Positions 44,243 to 51,151 of a stretch of DNA of 64,000 nt are shown piece after piece (position 1 is the first letter of the stretch; the number at the start of each line of letters is the position of its first letter). The notes beneath the pieces were generated by a model. It had not been told where the DNA came from. It did not search any database and saw only the letters and a list, made by a program, of their open reading frames with translations. This DNA is from an uncultured Chryseobacterium sp. (GTDB lineage: Bacteria; Bacteroidota; Bacteroidia; Flavobacteriales; Weeksellaceae). The stretch lies in assembly GCA_913778085.1 (NCBI GenBank), contig CAJYXJ010000028.1, positions 1-64,000 of the forward strand, in the 5' to 3' direction. The position numbers and the translations under genes are program-made.

Positions 44243-46276
44243 ATGAATTCCCCCAATCAGATTCAGGCAGAGGAACTCTTGTCCGTGCTATTTTATTCTC
44301 CGAATGCCACTGCAGTATATAAGGATGAAGATATCAGAATTTTAAATGCCAATGAGGCCATGCTGAAATTCTGGGGGAAAGATATGAAAATCATCGGAAA
44401 AGATTTCCGTTCTGCCTTGCCTGAACTGGAAGAACAGCCCTTTTTTGAGATCTTACGGAATGTATGGCTGTCCGGCGAGACCTTTACTGCAAAAGATTAT
44501 CCTGCTGTACTGCTGACCAATGGTGTTCCGGAAAAGTTTTATTTCGATTTCGAATATAAGGCCATCTTAGGTAATGATGGAAAAACCAAATACATCCTCC
44601 ATACAGCCTCTGAAGTGACAGAACGTAAGAAAGCGCTGAAGATAGTAGAAGAAAAATCCCGGTCTGAACAGAAACTGATTAATGACCTTTCGGCACTGAA
44701 TGAAGAATACCTGGCGACCAATGAAGACCTGATCTCCAAACACGAAGAACTTTTTACCGCAAACAGCGAACTTTTAAAGATAAAGAAAGAATTGCTGAAA
44801 GCCAACCATACCCTTTCGCAAAGCGAGAATAGATTTAAAATCCTGGTTGAGAAATCACCTGTTGCCATGGCTTCTCTGCTGGGCGAACATTTTGAAGTGG
44901 ACATCGTAAACGACAAGGCGCTCCAGATTTGGAACAAAGACCGTTCGGTGGTCGGCATGCCTTTGTCTGAAGCACTGCCCGAACTGAAAGATCAGCCCTT
45001 TATCGATATTCTGAAAGAAGTTTATGCCACCGGAAAGCCATATTACGGGAAGGAACTGAAAACCATGATTGAAAAAGACGGTGAACTGATCGAATGCTAT
45101 CTTAATTTTGTTTATCAGCCTATTTTTGATGAGCATCAGGCAACGGCTTCCATTCTTGTCGTAGCTACCGACGTTACCGAGCAGGTGCAGGCCAGAGAAT
45201 CCATCAGTGAAATTAAAAACCGTCTGGAAATCGCACTGGATGCAGGGCGCCTCGGTTCTACGGAAATCAATCTTTCTACGGGAACCATGGAAAGCACCAA
45301 CCAGTTTAAACACAACTACGGTTACCGTACGGAAGATGAATTTACTTATCTGGATTTGTATGAGTCCATCCTGCCGGAACACAGAAGGCGCATTAAAGAC
45401 CTGGTAAAAGAATCCATTAAAAAAAATGAAGTTTACAGGGCAGAATATCCGGTAAAATGGAAAGACGGTTCCATCCACTGGATCCAGGCCCACGGAAGGG
45501 CGAGATTCAACAAAGACGGTATAGCCGACCGGATGGTCGGGATGAATGCCGATATAACCGATAAAAAACTGGCCGAACAGCGCAAGGACGATTTTTTAAG
45601 TGTGGCAAGCCACGAACTGAAGACGCCGCTGACCGCGGTAAGAGCATCCATCCAGCTGCTGAACCGGATCAAGGAAAAACCCTATTCCCAAACTCATATC
45701 CGGCTGATTGAACAATCGGATAAAGGCATAGAGAAAATGTGCGTTTTGATTGACGACCTGCTGAACATGAGCCGGTTGGGGCAGGATCAGTTAAAACTTG
45801 AATATCAGACTTTTAATCTTCATGAAATGCTGGAAAAGAGTTGTCACCATATACGGGTGGAGGGGAAGAATAAACTCATTCTGAAAGGTGAAGAATCGCT
45901 GGAAATGTATGCGGATGAACACCGCATTGAACAGGTTGTGATCAACCTGGTAAATAATGCTGTAAAATATGCCAAAGGTTCCAATGAAATACATATTTTT
46001 ACGGAAACCGATTGTGATCACGTAAAAGTTTCGGTCCGCGATTTCGGACAGGGAATTCCTGAAGCAGTTATCCCCCATCTTTTTGACCGGTACTACAGGG
46101 CAGAGCATGGCGGAAAATCTTACTCCGGTCTTGGGTTGGGATTGTACATCTGTCTGGAAATCGTTAAAAAACATTCCGGAAAGATCGGTGTTAACAGCAA
46201 AATCGGTGAAGGAAGTACATTCTGGTTTACCATTCCAAAGAAAAAAGCAGACGAAGCTTTATTAGCTATAGGATAA
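44243..46276 (+). CDS. Soluble PAS-domain sensor histidine kinase
   Basis: A 677-residue protein with no membrane segment. PAS 1 is about 10-130, a coiled coil about 130-195, PAS 2 about 200-320, and PAS 3 with PAC about 325-445 (VKWKDGSIHWIQAHGRARFNKDG). The HisKA domain has the phospho-acceptor H457 in SVASHELKTPLTA, and the HATPase has VINLVNNAVKYAK (N box) and GLGLGLYICLEIV (G boxes). No response regulator gene is adjacent, so it is an orphan kinase. Three PAS domains suggest cytoplasmic sensing of redox, light or a small ligand. The gene is monocistronic, with its own promoter and a terminator. Confidence 0.9.
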   Translation: MNSPNQIQAEELLSVLFYSPNATAVYKDEDIRILNANEAMLKFWGKDMKIIGKDFRSALPELEEQPFFEILRNVWLSGETFTAKDYPAVLLTNGVPEKFYFDFEYKAILGNDGKTKYILHTASEVTERKKALKIVEEKSRSEQKLINDLSALNEEYLATNEDLISKHEELFTANSELLKIKKELLKANHTLSQSENRFKILVEKSPVAMASLLGEHFEVDIVNDKALQIWNKDRSVVGMPLSEALPELKDQPFIDILKEVYATGKPYYGKELKTMIEKDGELIECYLNFVYQPIFDEHQATASILVVATDVTEQVQARESISEIKNRLEIALDAGRLGSTEINLSTGTMESTNQFKHNYGYRTEDEFTYLDLYESILPEHRRRIKDLVKESIKKNEVYRAEYPVKWKDGSIHWIQAHGRARFNKDGIADRMVGMNADITDKKLAEQRKDDFLSVASHELKTPLTAVRASIQLLNRIKEKPYSQTHIRLIEQSDKGIEKMCVLIDDLLNMSRLGQDQLKLEYQTFNLHEMLEKSCHHIRVEGKNKLILKGEESLEMYADEHRIEQVVINLVNNAVKYAKGSNEIHIFTETDCDHVKVSVRDFGQGIPEAVIPHLFDRYYRAEHGGKSYSGLGLGLYICLEIVKKHSGKIGVNSKIGEGSTFWFTIPKKKADEALLAIG

Positions 46277-46299
46277 TGTAAATCTTGTTAATAAAAATA

Positions 46300-46338
46300 A
46301 AAATCTCCGCTGATACATATCAACGGAGATTTTTATTT
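46300..46338. terminator. Bidirectional terminator after the kinase gene
   Basis: The stem AAAATCTCCG with CGGAGATTTT continues through an inner TGATA/TATCA pairing; T-runs are present on both strands. It is shared with the converging small gene. Confidence 0.85.
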
Positions 46339-46346
46339 TGATTTAA

Positions 46347-46664
46347 TCAGTGATGTCTGACCCCTTTTTGGTGGTAATTGACTCCCTGGTTTCCTGCCTG
46401 GTAGTTTTTTGACAGTTTTTCATTATTCGGTTCGAAATGATTGGAAGTATTCATTTTGCCCTGTGATTCAGGTATATTGAAGTGAACTTCTTTTCCGTTT
46501 TTATACATTTTGTTATCAAACGTCCGGTAAAGCTGGTTTTCACCGTACGTATTTCCGTCTGGTGCCGTAAATGTTTTCGTTTCTCCTTTTTTCTTCTTAA
46601 ACCCGAAGTAGATCAGGGATCCGCCCGCGATTAAGCCCAGGGCAATTTTTATTTTATTATTCAT
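46347..46664 (-). CDS. Small membrane-anchored protein, function unknown
   Basis: A 105-residue protein with one N-terminal hydrophobic segment (about 6-21; IALGLIAGGSLIYFGF) followed by KKKK, so the rest probably faces the cytoplasm or lies at the membrane edge. The remainder is polar, Asn- and Lys-rich, and ends in GVNYHQKGVRHH. I recognise no domain. It is convergent with the sensor kinase and shares its terminator; a functional link is not shown. Confidence 0.6.
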   Translation of the reverse strand: MNNKIKIALGLIAGGSLIYFGFKKKKGETKTFTAPDGNTYGENQLYRTFDNKMYKNGKEVHFNIPESQGKMNTSNHFEPNNEKLSKNYQAGNQGVNYHQKGVRHH

Positions 46665-47430
46665 AACAACAATTTTCTTTGTAAAAACAAATAATCTGCC
46701 AAGGAAAGCTGTTTTTTAAGGTGTGGTATCTATTTAAACGGGATGAGGATCTGGATCTATATAATTAACGGTAAAAAGCTTAGGTACTTTAAAGTTTCCG
46801 AAGAGACCGTTCAATTCAAAATCGGATGCCAATCCGATTTTTCATCAGTAGTAATATGCTGCTTACTTATTTTAGACCCATATTAAGAAAATACAAAGTT
46901 TGAAAATCGTTTGGCTTTTTTTAAGGCAGCAAAACAGTTGCTTAAGCGCATGGATGATGCATATGCTTCATCAGATCAGCCTGCTGATTTTTTCTCTGCT
47001 TCTTTTTATTTACACAGAAATAATAAAACTTGCATTAAAAGAGTTTATACAGTAGGCCTGTAAATAAAATAAAATTTTTTAATGTTTACCGGTTTTTCAG
47101 ACCTATTAATTATTAAAGACCTAGTACGATATGAATCCGATCATAGTCAGCTCAGATTTATTTTTATACTTTTGATCACATTATTGAAAAAAGAACTTCC
47201 GGTATCTGATTTCCTCCTCCGGCTTGTTAATTTAACTTGTACTTAAGTTTTACATTAATATAAATTAAATGGGGGGAGTACTTACTTATTAATTAAATTT
47301 AAATACCACACTTTCTACATAAAGCAGAGTTTTTTTTGCCGATGGTCTCATACTTGCAGAAATACCACCGTTGTTCCTTCCACGGAGCAGAAATTTATTC
47401 TAAAAACCAATCACACCAAAATATAAAATA
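46665..47430. other. Long non-coding gap
   Basis: 766 bp, A+T-rich, with no credible open frame. GCTTCATCAGATCAGC at 46965-46980 duplicates a segment at 7573-7588. No clear -7 box is placed close to the SDR gene at 47431. Nothing else recognised. Confidence 0.4.
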
Positions 47431-48435
47431 ATGGAAAAGGAAATCACGAGAAGAAATGCCATTGGAAAAATTGCCACTACCCTTGCAGTAGCTGCCGTAG
47501 CACCGGGAGCCTTTGCACAATCCCAAAACAAAAAGACCCATCCTTCGATGGGTCCGGACCTTACAGATCCGACAACAAAGTACCCGAGACCCCCTTTTAA
47601 AAGACAGTTTCAGCCCTTTCCGGGATTAGTAGGTAAAATGGATCCTGTCCCGGATCACGGTGAAAAAACCTATGTAGGTTCAGGCAGGCTGATGGGAAGA
47701 AAAGCATTAATTACCGGAGGAGATTCCGGGATCGGACGTGCAGCCGCTATTGCTTATGCCAGGGAAGGCGCCGATGTGGCCATTAATTATCTCCCTGAAG
47801 AGGAGCCGGACGCCAAAGAAGTAATTGCCCTGATCCGTCAGGCCGGCCGTAAAGCCATAGCCATTCCCGGAGACATCCGTACGGAAGACTTTTGTAAGAA
47901 ACTGATAGCACAGGCAGTTCAGGAACTTGGAGGGCTTGATATCCTGGTAAACAACGCGGGACACCAGAAAACCCACGAATCCATTCTGGACATCAGTACC
48001 GAAGAATTCGAGAGAACAATGAAAACCAATATCTATGCGCCGTTCTGGATTACCAAAGCGGCTTTGCCGCACCTGAAGCCGGGTTCATCCATCATCGGTC
48101 TGTCTTCCGTTCAGGCTTATGATCCGTCGGAAAACCTCTATGATTATGCCCAGACCAAAGCAGCAACCACAAGCTACGTAAAATCATTAGCCAAACAGTT
48201 GGGACCGAAAGGGATCCGGGTAAATGGGGTGGCACCGGGACCGGTTTGGACTGCCCTTGAAGTAAGTGGCGGACAGACCCAGGAAAATATAGAGAAGTTC
48301 GGTGAGGAAACCCCGTTGGGAAGACCGGGACAGCCTGCCGAATTGGCTTCTATTTTCGTACAGCTTGCCGACAACAACGCCAGTTTCACCACCGGACATA
48401 TCTACGGTGCAGCGGGAGGAAGCGGCCAGCCGTAA
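47431..48435 (+). CDS. SDR-family oxidoreductase with Tat-like leader
   Basis: A 334-residue short-chain dehydrogenase. The N-terminus carries a twin-arginine-like stretch (EITRRNAIGKIATTLAVAAV) ending PGAFAQ, so export of the folded enzyme is possible. The NAD(P) motif is TGGDSGIGRAAAIAYAREG, followed by NNAGHQ, the catalytic Ser in IGLSSVQAY, and YAQTK as the Tyr/Lys pair. The C-terminus GHIYGAAGGSGQP is typical of the YhdF/GsiB-like stress SDR group (family knowledge). The substrate is unknown. A monocistronic gene, with a terminator at 48457. Confidence 0.85.
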   Translation: MEKEITRRNAIGKIATTLAVAAVAPGAFAQSQNKKTHPSMGPDLTDPTTKYPRPPFKRQFQPFPGLVGKMDPVPDHGEKTYVGSGRLMGRKALITGGDSGIGRAAAIAYAREGADVAINYLPEEEPDAKEVIALIRQAGRKAIAIPGDIRTEDFCKKLIAQAVQELGGLDILVNNAGHQKTHESILDISTEEFERTMKTNIYAPFWITKAALPHLKPGSSIIGLSSVQAYDPSENLYDYAQTKAATTSYVKSLAKQLGPKGIRVNGVAPGPVWTALEVSGGQTQENIEKFGEETPLGRPGQPAELASIFVQLADNNASFTTGHIYGAAGGSGQP

Positions 48436-48456
48436 AAATAGCATTAAACAAAATCT

Positions 48457-48488
48457 AAGCTGTTCGGTCGCCGGGCAGCTTTTTTTTA
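48457..48488 (+). terminator. Terminator after the Tat-SDR gene
   Basis: An 11-bp stem, AAGCTGTTCGG with CCGGGCAGCTT (two G-T pairs), a 3-nt loop, then eight T in a row counting the stem end. Confidence 0.85.
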
Positions 48489-48657
48489 TTGTCGGTATAA
48501 GATAATCAATGTATCAAAATCATGTAATCTTTTATCATTAAAACTGCTTTAAGGACCTTAAACAGCTAGTAGGAAAAATTATCATTATATATGTTTTAAT
48601 CAACCATCATAATTAATTTTTTAATATTAAAAGCTTTGTGAGCTTATATAAGTGAAG

Positions 48658-48716
48658 CACCTTTGCGAACTTAAAACAGCTAGTAGCTAAAGAAATCTTT
48701 GCGGACTTTGCGTTTC
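48658..48716. repeat. CTTTGCGAACTT...CTTTGCGTT repeat, copy 2
   Basis: CACCTTTGCGAACTTAAAA, then GCTAGTAGC and GACTTTGCGTTT. The preceding TAAGTGAAGC is also shared with copy 3 near 62613. Apart from this repeat and the terminator at 48457, the gap between the two SDR genes holds only A+T-rich text. Confidence 0.6.
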
Positions 48717-48742
48717 ATTAATCAGCATGAATAAATTAATAA

Positions 48743-48750
48743 TACATTTG
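48743..48750 (+). promoter_or_regulatory. -7 box for the second SDR gene
   Basis: TACATTTG matches TAnnTTTG, 24 bp before the ATG at 48775, just downstream of a CTTTGCG-type repeat. Confidence 0.45.
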
Positions 48751-48774
48751 TATCATCTATAAATACCAAAACAC

Positions 48775-49563
48775 ATGAACATCCAACTACATTCAAAAAA
48801 TGCCCTTGTTGGGGCCGCTACACAGGGCATAGGAGCGGGGATTGCGACGGAACTTGCCCGGTGTGGAGCGAACGTTACCGTAATGGCCCGCAATGAAGAA
48901 AAATTAAAGGATTTTGTCCGCTCCCTTCCGGTTGTAAGCAATGAACAGAAACACAGCTATCTCGTGGCTGACTTTTCAGATTTTGAAAGCTTCCGGAAGA
49001 TCATTACGGGATACTTTCAGGATCATCACATTGATATTCTCGTTAATAATACCAATGGCCCGAAACCGGGTTTAGCTTCAGAAAAAAATACGCAGGATTA
49101 CCAGTCGGCTTTCGACCTGCTTTTTAAAACCGTTTGCGAAACCACAAATCTTGCAGTGCCATATATGATTAAAAAAAGACGGGGGCGGATTATCAACGTA
49201 TCTTCGTTGTCAGTTAAAGAACCGATTCCCAATTTAGCCCTTTCCAATTCCATCCGTTCGGCAGTAATCGCCTGGTCTAAAACATTGTCTGTTGAACTGG
49301 CGCAACATAACATCACCATCAATAATATCCTGACGGGATCTTTTGATACGAAAAGAATCAAAGACCTTATTGACCATGAAGCCAAAGAAACCGGGGCTAC
49401 TGTTGAAGACCTCAAGAAAAGGAAAGAAGAGAAAATTCCGATGAAACGTTTGGGCAAACCGGAAGAGTATGGCCATCTGGTTGCCTTTCTGGCTTCGGAT
49501 TATGCGGCTTATCTTACCGGAACCAGTATTCCGCTGGATGGAGGTTTAAATAATACCTATTAA
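48775..49563 (+). CDS. Atypical SDR-family protein lacking the Tyr/Lys pair
   Basis: A 262-residue protein with the SDR cofactor motif GAATQGIGAGIATELARCG and NNTNGPKPG in place of NNAG. The catalytic Ser is present in INVSSLSVKEP, but the positions 13 and 17 residues later, normally Tyr and Lys, are Ser and Arg (LALSNSIRSAVIAWSKTLS). An atypical SDR group with this change is known, often annotated as 3-oxoacyl-ACP reductase-like (family knowledge). Dehydrogenase activity should not be assumed. The gene is monocistronic, with a -7 box and terminator. Confidence 0.8.
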   Translation: MNIQLHSKNALVGAATQGIGAGIATELARCGANVTVMARNEEKLKDFVRSLPVVSNEQKHSYLVADFSDFESFRKIITGYFQDHHIDILVNNTNGPKPGLASEKNTQDYQSAFDLLFKTVCETTNLAVPYMIKKRRGRIINVSSLSVKEPIPNLALSNSIRSAVIAWSKTLSVELAQHNITINNILTGSFDTKRIKDLIDHEAKETGATVEDLKKRKEEKIPMKRLGKPEEYGHLVAFLASDYAAYLTGTSIPLDGGLNNTY

Positions 49564-49580
49564 AATTTGAAACCAATGAA

Positions 49581-49612
49581 AAAGACTGTCTCAAAAAGGC
49601 AGTCTTTCGCTT
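49581..49612. terminator. Terminator between SDR gene and small minus-strand gene
   Basis: A stem, AAAGACTGTC with GGCAGTCTTT (one mismatch), with a 7-nt loop and a T-rich tail. It may work in both directions. Confidence 0.7.
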
Positions 49613-49840
49613 TTATTCATCATAGAGCAGTCTACCGTCGAACGGTTCGCTCCATTTGATCAGGATGCTGTCGTTGTGCCGGTGCAGGTCGGCCTGTACG
49701 ATTTCATATTCGCCGCCGGCAGTCTGTCTTTCGATAATCAGATTCGCACCGATACCTACGATTCCTTTGGGTACTTCAAGGATGTATATTCCGGTTTCAT
49801 CCCGTCTGAAGTCTTCTTTTCTGAAAATTTTATGGGCCAT
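49613..49840 (-). CDS. Small conserved-looking protein, function unknown
   Basis: A 75-residue protein, soluble, with alternating strands (IYILEVPKGIVGIGANLIIERQ) and no signal peptide. I do not recognise the family. The start ATG is the first in frame, and the ending GRLLYDE abuts the terminator shared with the SDR gene. The regular hydrophobic pattern, the terminator and the lack of overlap with other genes support it being real. Confidence 0.5.
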   Translation of the reverse strand: MAHKIFRKEDFRRDETGIYILEVPKGIVGIGANLIIERQTAGGEYEIVQADLHRHNDSILIKWSEPFDGRLLYDE

Positions 49841-50188
49841 GATGTAATTTTAATGTACGAAGGGTATAGAATAAACCGTGCCAAATCAAATTTTATTATT
49901 TTTTCTTAAAAACTCTTAAATAACCTTAAAATTTAAATTTCAAAAACTGAATGGCATAATATTTTAATGTAGTTAAGTAACTCATGTTTAATTTGAGTTT
50001 TCATGGTTATTAGTTTTTATCCTCAGAATCTTTCTGAGGATTTTTTATTTATAAGGATTTTGATTTTTTAGTAATAGATCTAAATGATTAATAATACAAA
50101 TCCTAGTCTTTAACGTTATAGAAATTTATATAAAAAAAGGAACAACCCATTTGGCTGCTCCTCCATTTATAACGAAAGTAGTGACTTA
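49841..50188. other. Non-coding gap with an orphan hairpin
   Basis: No gene seen. A terminator-like hairpin lies at 50019-50047. The rest is A+T-rich. Confidence 0.4.
50019..50047 (+). terminator. Orphan intrinsic terminator
   Basis: A perfect 10-bp stem, ATCCTCAGAA with TTCTGAGGAT, a 3-nt loop, then TTTTT. No plus-strand gene precedes it for 450 bp, so it may end a small untranslated RNA. Confidence 0.6.
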
Positions 50189-50407
50189 CTATATGGCATA
50201 GGCTCCCCTGTTCTGATACACATTGATGCCTTCAATTTTGTTATTTATTGTATTATAGATAACCTCCACAGAAAACTGCGAAACTTCATAAAGGATATAT
50301 TTGGTAGTATTTACCGTCCTTTCATTCATGACGCGTCCTTCGTTCATTACAAAACTGCACTGCTCTTGGTTTGGCATATTTTTAAAATCGTAATATGAAA
50401 TGTTCAT
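50189..50407 (-). CDS. Small protein, function unknown
   Basis: A 72-residue protein, MNISYYDFKNMPNQEQCSFV onward, with two short strand-like regions (TTKYILYEVSQFSVEVIY) and no signal peptide or membrane segment. I recognise no family; it resembles short orphan proteins common in flavobacteria. The neighbour upstream on the same strand is alkB, 105 bp away. Confidence rests on composition and the clean frame only. Confidence 0.45.
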   Translation of the reverse strand: MNISYYDFKNMPNQEQCSFVMNEGRVMNERTVNTTKYILYEVSQFSVEVIYNTINNKIEGINVYQNRGAYAI

Positions 50408-50512
50408 AGCTGCTGTTTTTTAATCGTTTCAAAAACATATACACAATTTCTTTGCCAAATTTTGTTAAAATTTATATTATTTTTTAATTATGATAAAAAT
50501 TAATATAAAGAT

Positions 50513-51139
50513 TTATGATGACAAAGACGTTAATTCGCGAATCAGGCGAAAGGTAAGATTGATTCTTGGCTTCATGGGTTGGGTAGATTTTGCGATCCTG
50601 TGCTCCCAATATATCTGGAGATCGCCTTTCATAATGAGCAACGAACCGTGTTTTAAGGCAAGACTATGTTTCTGATGATGGTCGTCAATATTGCGGAAGT
50701 CGAAATTTCTCACCTGTCCCAAGCTTACGGATGCAATCACCGGCCTTTCGCCCAGTTCACTGTCCTTATCCCGATGCCAGGCTACGGAATCATTGCCATC
50801 CCGATAAAGGTTCAACAGCACGGAATTAAATTTATGTCCTGAAAATTTTTCAATTTTAAGTTTCAGGTTCAGCAGCTCCGGAGACCATTGGTTGACCCCG
50901 AATTCATTTCCTCCCAAATGGTAATTTTTACTTTCATCACCATACCATGCCGTAAGGCGCGGGGTGACGATCATTTTATTATACATTTTCTGGGTATGCT
51001 GCTTCCACGGGGTCTCGTTCAGAAGCTTTTCTTCAAGCTTGTTGGCTGCCCTCTCCGAAAGGAAATCTCCTGTATATTCCAGTAATTCTTCCGGAAACCG
51101 GTAGTATTCATCCGCATCAAATAAACTTAACTGATTCAC
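50513..51139 (-). CDS. alkB: AlkB-type 2-oxoglutarate/Fe(II) dioxygenase
   Basis: A 208-residue enzyme expected to remove methyl groups from 1-methyladenine and 3-methylcytosine in DNA or RNA by oxidative demethylation. The iron ligands are H122 and D124 (AWHRDKDSELG) and H180 (YWEHRIAKS), and the 2-oxoglutarate arginines are R192 and R198 (PRINLTFR). The start MNQLSLFDADEYYRFPEELL is typical of the Bacteroidota AlkB group. The AsmA-like gene ends 12 bp upstream on the same strand, so the two may be co-transcribed. No Ada-like regulator is nearby. Confidence 0.9.
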   Translation of the reverse strand: MNQLSLFDADEYYRFPEELLEYTGDFLSERAANKLEEKLLNETPWKQHTQKMYNKMIVTPRLTAWYGDESKNYHLGGNEFGVNQWSPELLNLKLKIEKFSGHKFNSVLLNLYRDGNDSVAWHRDKDSELGERPVIASVSLGQVRNFDFRNIDDHHQKHSLALKHGSLLIMKGDLQIYWEHRIAKSTQPMKPRINLTFRLIRELTSLSS

Positions 51140-51151
51140 TGTTTGCCTGAA

